This document shows positions 54,467-63,362 of a DNA stretch of 64,000 bases, one piece after another. The translations under genes were made by a program, and so were the position numbers. This DNA is from GWE2-40-63 sp041664345 (lineage in GTDB: Bacteria; Bacteroidota; Bacteroidia; Bacteroidales; SZUA-534), in assembly GCA_041664345.1 (NCBI GenBank), contig JBAYKX010000024.1, forward strand, positions 1 through 64,000. Reading direction: 5' to 3'. The notes under the pieces are model-generated. The model was given only the letters and a program-made list of their open reading frames with translations. It was not told the DNA's origin and made no database searches. Position 1 is the stretch's first letter; every line of letters starts with the position of its first letter.

Positions 54467-57400
54467 TCAATTGACAATTATTTTTGAGGCCGTTTTCCCA
54501 ACTTTTATCAAGTAAATACCTTTTGTAAAGCTTGAAATATCAATAGTTTTAGTACCGTTTTCATCAAGTGTTGACTTCATCACTAGTTGCCCAATGGGAG
54601 AGAATATTTCTATCATCGAATTAGCTTCGTTATTAGCTGAAATTAAAATTTTATCGGTTGCCGGGTTTGGGTAAATGCTAATTACCCTACTGTTTTTGAC
54701 TTGAGGTACTGAAAGAATGTTTACCACAGGCATGGCGCTCCAATTTTCGGGAAAGTGGTTATCTACCAAAAGATTATTTAGTGTAAATGCATATTCATAG
54801 TCAAACCCATCAACCGGCCAGCCTAAGTCGACCGAATATTTTATATAATCAACCACAATTCCATATTGGTTGAGCAATTGAATGGACTCTCCATTGTTCG
54901 ATAGTTTTCCCTCAGTCCACTGTACAACATTTCGGGAATGACTCCACAACCAGGCTTGGTCAGTTACAAATAAGGTATCCTGTGGGTCAATAGTTGTTCC
55001 CTGGGGAACAGTACAAGTAATTCCCTTATCGATACTATAATTGGAAACATCAACTGCATCAGGCGTTGGATTATAAATGGCAATGTATTCTGCATCGGTT
55101 GTGTTTAATGGGTTAATATAAAATTGGCAAATCAACACGTTTGGCTTTTGGTCGATGCTTGGTAAATTAGTTCCCAAATCAATGGATTTACCATTTTCAT
55201 ATCCGGCCCCAATACAAGGAGATCCAGCAAGAAGATTAAAATTATAATAAGTTGGAGCGGTAAAAAGTGGATTTCCAAATTTATTCATTGCTTCGGCGGT
55301 CAACAAATCATTATCGGAAAGACAATATTTGAATTGAATGGACGACTTGGAATCCGATTGAAAGGAAGCCAGAGAAGCATTCGATAAAATACTATTTTGT
55401 ATTAGGGCATTTCCCCCGGCACGCCCTAAATTTTTCTCATAGCAACTTACAGCGGTTCCGTTTCCATAAAAAATACAATGATCGATAAATAGGGAACTTG
55501 AGTCTTTAACACCCACACCCATATTGCAATTTACAAATGTACTGTTGGTTAAAACTACTGAAGACCTTTGGCCCACAGAGATACCTTTATCAAATACGTT
55601 ATAAATGAGCACACTATCAATGAGTATATTGGTTGCTTCTTCGCCAATATCAACAGCATCAGCATTAAAGCCAACAATATTGTAAAGTTTTGTATTTCTG
55701 ATTATTCCATCCGCAATACCATCGTAATCAATTCCATCGGAATCGAACTCTGAATTACCCACAAAGGTGCAGTTTTCGATAATTGCGTTACCATATTTTA
55801 TGTTAATCAAATCGCCGGTATAATTGGAATGTATATAACTATTGGTCAATGTTACATCGGAGTACCTTGCTGAAATAGGGTTTTGGTATGAATTTTCGAT
55901 TATCAGGTTATCGAGTTTTACATTTCCATAGAAGGATGCAATGGCACCTACCCTTTGCGGTATTGGCCCACAGGTGGCATCATCTACAGTTACGTAAGAA
56001 AGGTTCGATGTAGCACTTGAATTCCAGAAATTTAAGGCTCCCCAACCTTCAGAATCATACGTTGGATTAATTTTAAAAACAATACGTTCTGCCGAAGTTC
56101 CAATTGCATTGATAGCTCCATGTATGTAAAAATTACTACTGGGCGACATCCAGATTTCAACACCCGGCTCAATGGTTAAGGCAACGCCACTTTTTACAGT
56201 AACGTCGTTTTGTACAATAAAGGGAGAACAGCTTTTTGACAACGTTGTGTTTTCAGCTATTTCCGTTGGAATCATACAATAATTATCTGATTCAAAAACA
56301 GCTACCAAACTTATATCTTCGGTTAAAGTAAAAGGATAGTTTAAATCGGTCGATATAAAAGCAGTATTTTCCAAAATGGAACTAGATAATTCAAGATCGA
56401 AGCTTAAGTCGGTGCTGTTAATGGTAATTTGATGCACCTCAACGGCAAGCACATTGGTACCGAGTAATAAGTTGCTTTGGTCGATTAAGAAGGAATTATA
56501 GGTACTTTCCTCAGACCCTGCTACTGAAGATAAGGCCATTGTTTTGTAATTGATTTCACCACTGCTAATATTATCTCGAACCAATTCTTTGCCGTTTAAA
56601 TATACTATGGCACCATCGTCTTTCAGCAAACTTATAGTATATGAATAAGCGGTCAGGTCGTCTTTTGTAAGTGTAAATGTGTGCCGGAAATAAGTGGTAA
56701 TGTATTTATTCTGACTGTTGTTGCCGTAACTCACCACAGTAGTTTCGTCTCCATCGCCATAGCCAAATTCCCCTAAACCGGCATTCCAGGAGTTGTCATT
56801 GAAAGCCGACTCTTTCCAAGCCGCACCTTGATTGCTTCCATCATCCAAGTATTTCCAAGTGGATTTTTTAGGAACCAAAACTTTTTTAACTGGATTTTTC
56901 CATCCTACAAAAGTAAAACCGGCTTTTTCGTCGGCGGAAATTTCTGCTTCCACATATTTCAAATAAGGACTCGTACAAGTTGCCAGTGGTATTTTTAATC
57001 CATTCAATGTTAAAGTACCGGCATTTTCAGGATAAACAGCCACCGATAAGTTTGCTGTTCCATCAAATCCATAGTTATTTAAATCGGTAAGCAACACTTG
57101 AGGCCTTGCTTGAACATAATCCTCTAGGTGGTTCACCTCGTTATACCAGTAATCAACCGATGGCATGGCATCCCCATAGCTTGAGGTAGTTCCCAGCCAG
57201 CGTTCCACATGTGCGGGTATTTCTTGTTCAATGGCAATCCGATGTGAATTAATAAGTTTCTTCATCGTTTCCGGATGAAAACTGGTAAACAGTTGGTCAG
57301 CAAGCCGCTGTCCAAAGTATTTTTTGTAATCATCGTTTGCCATTAGCCTTCCGAAAGGAAACGAAGTTTGACCCAAATAAAAACTGATTAACTGGCTGCT

Positions 57401-58930
57401 TGTGTTAGTATAACCTCGGTCAAGATCCATTAAAATCCACCTCCATTTCCCAGAGTCTTTTGGTTTCCAAGCCATCACATTGTGGTCGATGGAATAGTTT
57501 CCAGAGGCCATTTCAGCAATAACCATATCGGTAAAGTTCTCAATATCCATTTCCTCAGCTACCGCATCAAAATTTGCCGGTACCGACAAATCTTTCATAA
57601 TAAGGGTTTTAAAATCATTGTAAGCATACAAATCGCCGCATTCTGCATAGTCTTCGTTTTCAACCATATCAAACGTTCCTGCGGCTAACCCATAATGCTT
57701 TTCAATGTAGTCGGTTTCAATTTTCTCCCTAAAATTATGAATACCCATGTATTGACCGTTTACATAAACCGTACACCAGCGGAAGGCTGAAATATCGAGA
57801 TTCATATTTAACTGGGTAGCATTTTGACCTAAAATATCCCGCATGAGGGTGTTGCTCCAATCGTTACCCGATGCCCGTAGAGCAAAAGTTTTAAAACCGG
57901 ACCTAGGTGAATCGTAAAATAAAGTATAATCCAAAGTGCCTGTTCCGTATTGTTTCCGGAAATAAACACCCAACATTTTTTGAGGCAGTTTCCAGGAATA
58001 CAAGCCATTTATTTTGACCCCAGCCATTTCATTAAAAGCCGCCCGGTCGGATCCATTGTTTTCGAACATTTCAATATTAACCGGGACTTCCCAATCGGGT
58101 TTAAAATTCTGAACATAAATACCGATTTGCGGATCCCAAAAATTTTCAGGATTTGTTGACAACGAAACCACGGGTAGTGTATTAGGAATAATACTTTCAT
58201 TAATAAAATAGGAATTGGTAATTATAGGTCCTGGTACCATTTCGGGTTTAAATATCCTTGCCCTTATCACTGTTGTGTTATTTACCGTAATTGGACTGGC
58301 ATAAACAGGTGAACTCAGTGTTGGAGCAGAGCCATCGAGCGTATAACGGATTACGCCACCCATATCAGTGGAAAATATGATGGATAGGTTGGAATTATAA
58401 ATACCACCCCGATAATTGAATTGTGGCTCATTCGCGGCAAAACCAGTAAAAAACTCCGTAATATTGGCTGTATTGGGAGTGGCTGTAGCGTAATATCCCC
58501 ATTGTTGGTAGTTATTGATATTCCTCCCCTCTGATACATCGGGGCTTTGGTTGGAATAACTTATTGAATCTATTACTTTTAAATTCACATTGTACAACCC
58601 AATAAATTCGCTCAATGCATTTAGGTTAAAACCAGTGTGGTTGCTGCTGTCCTTTCCATCGGCCCAAAAAATAGCAAAACCATGAGGACCTATATTAATA
58701 TTCCCTATTTTCCATTTATTGGGAACGCCTTTATCATCGGTTAAGTAGTATCCATTTAGGTTAACTTCCATTTCACCTGCATTATAAAGCTCAATCCAAT
58801 CAGCATCTTCGTAATAATCCGGATCTTCAATTGTAGATGCATTCGAAGCCATGAATTCGTTGATATATAATTGACCATAGCTGGCAAGGGAAATGGGTAC
58901 AAGAAGCAGTATTAGTATAATTCGCATCAT
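54467..58930 (-). CDS. CotH-kinase / lamin-tail / beta-helix T9SS protein
   Basis: 1487 residues. In order: signal peptide (1-19); a lamin-tail domain (about 20-150, LYINEFMASNASTIED); a chitobiase-like C-terminal module (about 185-245, IRYTLDGSAPTLSSPVY); a CotH spore-coat-kinase-like domain (about 255-620, NVMAWKPKDSGKWRWILMDLDRGYTN); an unassigned stretch with a discoidin-like jelly roll (about 690-860); a right-handed parallel beta-helix (about 905-1230); a second lamin-tail domain (about 1255-1390); and a type A T9SS sorting domain (SIYPNPATDKILISA to the end). CotH domains phosphorylate proteins or resemble kinases; whether the active site is complete here I cannot tell. Probably surface-attached. 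Confidence 0.88.
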   Translation of the reverse strand: MMRIILILLLVPISLASYGQLYINEFMASNASTIEDPDYYEDADWIELYNAGEMEVNLNGYYLTDDKGVPNKWKIGNINIGPHGFAIFWADGKDSSNHTGFNLNALSEFIGLYNVNLKVIDSISYSNQSPDVSEGRNINNYQQWGYYATATPNTANITEFFTGFAANEPQFNYRGGIYNSNLSIIFSTDMGGVIRYTLDGSAPTLSSPVYASPITVNNTTVIRARIFKPEMVPGPIITNSYFINESIIPNTLPVVSLSTNPENFWDPQIGIYVQNFKPDWEVPVNIEMFENNGSDRAAFNEMAGVKINGLYSWKLPQKMLGVYFRKQYGTGTLDYTLFYDSPRSGFKTFALRASGNDWSNTLMRDILGQNATQLNMNLDISAFRWCTVYVNGQYMGIHNFREKIETDYIEKHYGLAAGTFDMVENEDYAECGDLYAYNDFKTLIMKDLSVPANFDAVAEEMDIENFTDMVIAEMASGNYSIDHNVMAWKPKDSGKWRWILMDLDRGYTNTSSQLISFYLGQTSFPFGRLMANDDYKKYFGQRLADQLFTSFHPETMKKLINSHRIAIEQEIPAHVERWLGTTSSYGDAMPSVDYWYNEVNHLEDYVQARPQVLLTDLNNYGFDGTANLSVAVYPENAGTLTLNGLKIPLATCTSPYLKYVEAEISADEKAGFTFVGWKNPVKKVLVPKKSTWKYLDDGSNQGAAWKESAFNDNSWNAGLGEFGYGDGDETTVVSYGNNSQNKYITTYFRHTFTLTKDDLTAYSYTISLLKDDGAIVYLNGKELVRDNISSGEINYKTMALSSVAGSEESTYNSFLIDQSNLLLGTNVLAVEVHQITINSTDLSFDLELSSSILENTAFISTDLNYPFTLTEDISLVAVFESDNYCMIPTEIAENTTLSKSCSPFIVQNDVTVKSGVALTIEPGVEIWMSPSSNFYIHGAINAIGTSAERIVFKINPTYDSEGWGALNFWNSSATSNLSYVTVDDATCGPIPQRVGAIASFYGNVKLDNLIIENSYQNPISARYSDVTLTNSYIHSNYTGDLINIKYGNAIIENCTFVGNSEFDSDGIDYDGIADGIIRNTKLYNIVGFNADAVDIGEEATNILIDSVLIYNVFDKGISVGQRSSVVLTNSTFVNCNMGVGVKDSSSLFIDHCIFYGNGTAVSCYEKNLGRAGGNALIQNSILSNASLASFQSDSKSSIQFKYCLSDNDLLTAEAMNKFGNPLFTAPTYYNFNLLAGSPCIGAGYENGKSIDLGTNLPSIDQKPNVLICQFYINPLNTTDAEYIAIYNPTPDAVDVSNYSIDKGITCTVPQGTTIDPQDTLFVTDQAWLWSHSRNVVQWTEGKLSNNGESIQLLNQYGIVVDYIKYSVDLGWPVDGFDYEYAFTLNNLLVDNHFPENWSAMPVVNILSVPQVKNSRVISIYPNPATDKILISANNEANSMIEIFSPIGQLVMKSTLDENGTKTIDISSFTKGIYLIKVGKTASKIIVN

Positions 58931-59218
58931 TTGGTTTCTTTTTTCAGAGCACTCACAAACTCATTTTTATTAAAACTATTTTTTAAAACAATATCAAAAA
59001 ATTGCTGGATTCAGTTAAAAAACTTAATGTTCTACTTTTCATCCGATTCAAAAAAAACAGACAATCAATTTTCATGCAATAATTATCCTCCTTTAAAAGA
59101 TATTTTCATTAACTTAATTTCCGAGCTTAATTAACGCAAATTTAGGAGAATAGTTATGACTAAAAATTAAAATATTACAAACTATGATTCTAACCATTCC
59201 GCTTTATGGTATTTATTG

Positions 59219-59398
59219 ATGAATGTTTTATTCCGCCAAAATTGGAACAATGTTGAAATAATAACTTTACATGATATTAGTGCAACAGAAAAACCTTTTT
59301 TTAAGGTCAATGGGGTTTTAAAGTATTTTATAGTTCATAATAACAAGCTTTTACAAATCAAAAATGTAAGTAAAACTATTAAAGTCGAGGCAAGTTAA
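59219..59398 (+). CDS. Small unrecognised open frame
   Basis: 59 codons from ATG to TAA in the 528-base gap between the CotH gene and the thiolase. The translation (VLFRQNWNNVEIITLHD, KPFFKVNGVLKYFIVHN) has a mixed hydrophobic/polar pattern that could be a small beta-rich domain, but no family is recognised and no strong ribosome site is present. It may be chance; the rest of 58931-59458 holds nothing I can name. Confidence 0.25.
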   Translation: MNVLFRQNWNNVEIITLHDISATEKPFFKVNGVLKYFIVHNNKLLQIKNVSKTIKVEAS

Positions 59399-59458
59399 AT
59401 TCAAACTTATAGTTAATTACCTGCCACACGAACTAATTTTGATAAAAAACGATTAAAT

Positions 59459-60643
59459 ATGAAGAAAGAAGTTGTTATTGTATCAGCAGTGCGCACAGCT
59501 ATTGGCAATTATGGGGGCAGCCTTTCAGGATTGTCTTCTGTTGAATTAGGTGTAATTGCTGCAAAGGAAGCTATTAGGCGTGCCGGGATAGATCCGAAGT
59601 TAATTGATGAATCCATTATTGGAAATATACTATCTGCAGGACAAGGTCAGAACATTGCACGGCAAATTGCGGTTCATGCGGGTGTTCCGGTAACAAGCCC
59701 AGCTATGACCATCAATATTTTGTGTGGTTCCGGATTAAGGTCTGTTTCACTGGCAGCTCAAATGATACTTACCGGAGACTCCGATATTGTAATGGCCGGT
59801 GGTACCGAAAGCATGACCAATGCACCTTACCTTCTTCACCAAGCCCGCAGTGGCTACAGAATGGGGCATAACCAGCTTTTTGATAGTATGATTTTAGATG
59901 GACTTACCGATGCCTTCAATGAATACCACATGGGTATGACCGCTGAAAACATTGCCGAACAATGGAAAATAAGCCGTCAGGATCAGGATGCATTTGCATT
60001 GAATAGCCGATTAAAATGTGAAGCAGCACAAAAGGAAGGGAAATTTGCCAACGAAATAGTTCCCGTGTCTATTCCACAGCGAAAAGGTGAACCCATCATC
60101 TTTGATACCGACGAATTTCCGAAGCACGGATTGAGTTTGGCACAATTGGAAAAGCTGAAACCAGCTTTTAAAAAGGATGGAACGGTAACTGCCGGAAATG
60201 CATCCGGACTGAATGACGGTGCATCGATGCTAATTGTAATGTCAAAGGAAAAAGCGCTGGCATTGGGTTTGAAGCCTTTGGTTAAAATTATTTCTCATGC
60301 AACAGTAGCACTTGACCCATCCATTATGGGATACGGACCAGTTCCGGCTTCCGAAAAAGCACTGAAACTGGCCAATATGAAGATTTCAGACATAAATCTG
60401 GTTGAAGCCAATGAAGCATTTGCATCACAATCAATTGCTGTAATGCGTGACCTAAAATTAAATCCTGAAATAGTTAATGTTAACGGCGGTGCCATCGCAT
60501 TGGGTCATCCAATTGGAGCCTCCGGTGCACGCATCTTAACTACTTTAATTTATGAAATGAAACGCCGACAGGTTGCTACCGGATTAGCTACCTTATGTAT
60601 TGGAGGCGGACAGGGAACTTCACTCATTGTAGAGAATGTTTAG
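59459..60643 (+). CDS. Acetyl-CoA C-acetyltransferase (thiolase)
   Basis: 394 residues, the normal length. All thiolase residues are visible: nucleophile Cys89 in NILCGSGLRS, the catalytic His in GHPIGASGAR, and the second Cys in LCIGGGQGTS. The length and motifs suit a biosynthetic/degradative acetoacetyl-CoA thiolase that joins two acetyl-CoA or splits acetoacetyl-CoA. The following genes encode a short-chain reductase, an SSS symporter and a CoA-transferase, which places it in a short-chain acyl-CoA pathway, such as ketone-body or hydroxybutyrate use or butyrate formation. A TAATTTTG lies at 59434-59441, a possible -7 element. Confidence 0.93.
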   Translation: MKKEVVIVSAVRTAIGNYGGSLSGLSSVELGVIAAKEAIRRAGIDPKLIDESIIGNILSAGQGQNIARQIAVHAGVPVTSPAMTINILCGSGLRSVSLAAQMILTGDSDIVMAGGTESMTNAPYLLHQARSGYRMGHNQLFDSMILDGLTDAFNEYHMGMTAENIAEQWKISRQDQDAFALNSRLKCEAAQKEGKFANEIVPVSIPQRKGEPIIFDTDEFPKHGLSLAQLEKLKPAFKKDGTVTAGNASGLNDGASMLIVMSKEKALALGLKPLVKIISHATVALDPSIMGYGPVPASEKALKLANMKISDINLVEANEAFASQSIAVMRDLKLNPEIVNVNGGAIALGHPIGASGARILTTLIYEMKRRQVATGLATLCIGGGQGTSLIVENV

Positions 60644-60738
60644 AAGCTTTAAAACTTTTAATAACTCCTTTTAAATCTAGTATTCCATTCCGGAAAACCG
60701 GAAGTATAAAAAAGTTTAGAACCTTAAAAGAAAATAAA

Positions 60739-61485
60739 ATGAATCGTAAATTAGAAAATAAAATAGCAGTAATCACAGGTGGTGCCGATGGAATTGGTAA
60801 AGCTACCTCTATTAAATTTGCAGCAGCGGGTGCAACATCAATTATCTGGGATTTAAATGCTGAAAAAGGCCAAGCCTTGGTAAAAGAAATTGTACAATTG
60901 GGTGGAAAAGCCGAGTTCATGCAAGTTAATACAGCCAATTATGCTGAAGTGGAAGCGGCCACCAATGAGGTATCAAAAAAACACGAAAAAATAGATATTC
61001 TGATTAACAATGCAGGAATCACTCGTGATGCTTCTTTGAAAAAAATGACTCCTGAGCAATGGCAACAGGTTATTGATGTAAATCTTACCGGTGTTTTTTA
61101 TTGCTGCAAATGCGTGAGCGATAAAATGGTGGAGAAAAACTATGGGAGAATTATAAATACCTCTTCGGTGGTGGCTCTGTATGGCAATTTTGGACAAACC
61201 AATTATGTCGCTACAAAAGCCGGTTTAATTGGCATGACTAAAACTTTGGCTAAAGAGCTTGGTCGTAAAGGCATTACAGTAAATGCGGTTGCTCCCGGAT
61301 TTATTGCTACCGACATGGTAAAAAAAATGCCTGAGGATGTTCTAAAAGCTATGGAAGAAAAGGTACCTTTAAAAAGATTAGGGTTGCCGGAAGAAATAGC
61401 TTCTGCTTATTTATTTTTAGCCAGCGACGATGCCGCTTATATTAATGGTTCAGTTCTAAGTGTTGATGGTGGTATAACCATTTAA
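60739..61485 (+). CDS. fabG: 3-oxoacyl-(ACP/CoA) reductase, SDR family (FabG/PhaB-like)
   Basis: 248 residues from ATG 60739, chosen because the SDR fold starts at once (NKIAVITGGADGIGKATS). An upstream extension of the frame reads into the thiolase gene and has no family match. SDR features: TGGADGIG nucleotide-binding motif, NNAG (about 91), the catalytic Ser in NTSSVV (about 138), Tyr and Lys in NYVATKAG (about 155-162), and the FabG-type ending YINGSVLSVDGG. In this context (95 bases after a thiolase), reduction of acetoacetyl-CoA to 3-hydroxybutyryl-CoA (PhaB/Hbd-like) is at least as likely as a fatty-acid FabG role. Confidence 0.88.
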   Translation: MNRKLENKIAVITGGADGIGKATSIKFAAAGATSIIWDLNAEKGQALVKEIVQLGGKAEFMQVNTANYAEVEAATNEVSKKHEKIDILINNAGITRDASLKKMTPEQWQQVIDVNLTGVFYCCKCVSDKMVEKNYGRIINTSSVVALYGNFGQTNYVATKAGLIGMTKTLAKELGRKGITVNAVAPGFIATDMVKKMPEDVLKAMEEKVPLKRLGLPEEIASAYLFLASDDAAYINGSVLSVDGGITI

Positions 61486-61588
61486 TTTTGGATATTTAAA
61501 TGAAAAGTAAGAATTTAAATAGTGATAAAAAACAATTCCGGTATTTTGCACCTAAATAAATATGACTACCACTGACAATTCAATACAA

Positions 61589-61626
61589 TCTCCCCTGCTT
61601 GCAGGGGAGATCCCGAGTACTCGGGA
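61589..61626. repeat. Two adjoining perfect palindromes between the reductase and symporter genes
   Basis: TCTCCCCTGC and GCAGGGGAGA (61589-61610, 2-base centre) are followed at once by TCCCGAGTACTCGGGA (61611-61626). About 60 bases later come degenerate copies of the same pieces (ACCGATAGTTATC and CCCGAAACTTGGGAG). They occupy the 304-base gap 61486-61789, in which I see no gene. Arms CCCGA/TCGGG are shared with 30625-30640 and 41117-41134. Confidence 0.6.
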
Positions 61627-61789
61627 GAGGGGTAAAAAGGAACAAACAAAAAAATTAAATCATTTACTTTCTATACCCCTACCGATAGTTATCAGCACCC
61701 GAAACTTGGGAGAGAGCAAATCAGTGCTAATATTAGACTATCGATTAAGTAATTAATATAATTTACAGCATTCATACAAAAATAATTTT

Positions 61790-63352
61790 ATGTCAACAAA
61801 AGCACAGATAATAGGGGCGGTAATTCTACTTGCACTTTATGGAATAGCCATACTCTACTTCGTTATCAAAGGATCGAAGGGAACAAAAAGCATTAATGAT
61901 TTTGCCTTAGGGAGCATCAGTTTTTCTCCAGTATTTGTTGGGCTGTCGCTTGCAGCGGCTATGACTAGTGCTGCAACGTTTGTAATTAATCCGGGTTTGG
62001 TGGCAACCTATGGTATCAGTGGGTTCCTTTCGTTTGGGGTATTTTTCCCATTAGCCACGTTAATTTCACTGGTAATCTTAACAAAGAGTTTCCGAAAATA
62101 CGGTCAATCGGTAAATGCTTTGTCGCTGGCAAGTTGGATTGGCAGTCGCTATAAAAGCAAGGGGTATGCTTTGTTTGTCGCCTTTTTATCGGTACTATTA
62201 ATAACTTTTATTGTTTTAATTTTAGTAGCCCTAACCAAGGTAATTGCCCAAGCATTAAACGCCAACGAGATAGTAGTTTTAGCACTCATGGTAATTTTTA
62301 TCTTCGGGTATATGATGTTTGGAGGAGCCAATTCCATGGTTTATACCAATGCCATTCAAGCAATCATTATGGTAGTGGTGGCATTTATATTGATTGGCTC
62401 AGGCATTCAGTTTTTCAATGAAGGAATTGCCGGTTTTTTTCAAAAACTCAAAACCATCGATCCTATGTTGGTGCAAGCTACCAATCCTAAAAGCCCTCTG
62501 TTTCGTGATTTTTTTGAAATTATTGTGGTTCAAATGATTATAGGGGCTGCAGTGGTTTGCCAGCCACACATTATAACCAAATCGCTGCTACTAAAAAAAG
62601 AATCGGATGTAAATAAATACCTGATTACGGCAGTAAGTGTTGAGGTACTTTTCTTTCTAGTTGTAATTGCCGGATTGTATGCCCGATTGCTTTTCCCTGA
62701 ATTGACTCAAAATGGTGCACCCATTAGTACCGATAGCATAATTCCTGCATTTGTTATTAAAATATTTGCCGGTGGATACGTTTCTGTCCTGGTCGGTTTA
62801 CTGGTAATTTTGGGATTAATCAGTGCTGGAATGTCAACCATTGAGGGACTTATTCAGTCGTTGGGTACCACCATTACCACCGATATTATCAAACCATTGT
62901 TTGGCCATTTGGTTTCAAAAGAAAAAAAGTACATCATGATCAATAGGGTGGCCATCATCGGACTGGCAATCGTTTCGTTTTTTATAGCTCGTGACCAATT
63001 GCTTCATCCAAAATTGAGTGTCGCCATTCTGGCACAAAACGGCGTTTATGCGTATTTTTCAATCATCTTTGTCCCTATTGTTTTCGGAATCTTTATAAAA
63101 GATATTGGATTGAAAGCCCCATTGATTGCATCCATCGTAGCTTTACTGGTTCATTTTTTAGTTTATTATGGATTCCCTTTGCTTTTAAAAGCAGAAATAG
63201 TCAATTTTGGTTTTTTCAATAAATATTTAATTGGGACGGTTCGAAATCCAGCAATAGCAGCTGCTTCAGCTATAACTATATCCGTTTTAACGGGATTAAT
63301 CATTCATTGGTTTGAAAAACACAAGTTAAATATATCAAGCAAAACAATCTAA
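61790..63352 (+). CDS. Sodium:solute symporter (SSS family)
   Basis: 520 residues with about 13 membrane helices. The N-terminal half shows the SSS pattern: FVGLSLAAAMTSAATFVINPGLVATYG (about 48-74), matching the Na+-site/substrate-site helix of the family, and GGANSMVYTNAIQAIIMVVVAFIL (about 178-201). The family imports sugars, amino acids or short carboxylic acids with Na+. Between a reductase and a CoA-transferase, uptake of a short-chain carboxylate is an inference from context. It has its own leader after the palindrome cluster. Confidence 0.9.
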   Translation: MSTKAQIIGAVILLALYGIAILYFVIKGSKGTKSINDFALGSISFSPVFVGLSLAAAMTSAATFVINPGLVATYGISGFLSFGVFFPLATLISLVILTKSFRKYGQSVNALSLASWIGSRYKSKGYALFVAFLSVLLITFIVLILVALTKVIAQALNANEIVVLALMVIFIFGYMMFGGANSMVYTNAIQAIIMVVVAFILIGSGIQFFNEGIAGFFQKLKTIDPMLVQATNPKSPLFRDFFEIIVVQMIIGAAVVCQPHIITKSLLLKKESDVNKYLITAVSVEVLFFLVVIAGLYARLLFPELTQNGAPISTDSIIPAFVIKIFAGGYVSVLVGLLVILGLISAGMSTIEGLIQSLGTTITTDIIKPLFGHLVSKEKKYIMINRVAIIGLAIVSFFIARDQLLHPKLSVAILAQNGVYAYFSIIFVPIVFGIFIKDIGLKAPLIASIVALLVHFLVYYGFPLLLKAEIVNFGFFNKYLIGTVRNPAIAAASAITISVLTGLIIHWFEKHKLNISSKTI

Positions 63353-63362
63353 CAATTAACTC

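Noticed and set aside
61562..61756. Open frame of 64 codons between fabG and the symporter gene
   Set aside because: It reads straight through the palindrome cluster; its sequence is the translation of repeats.
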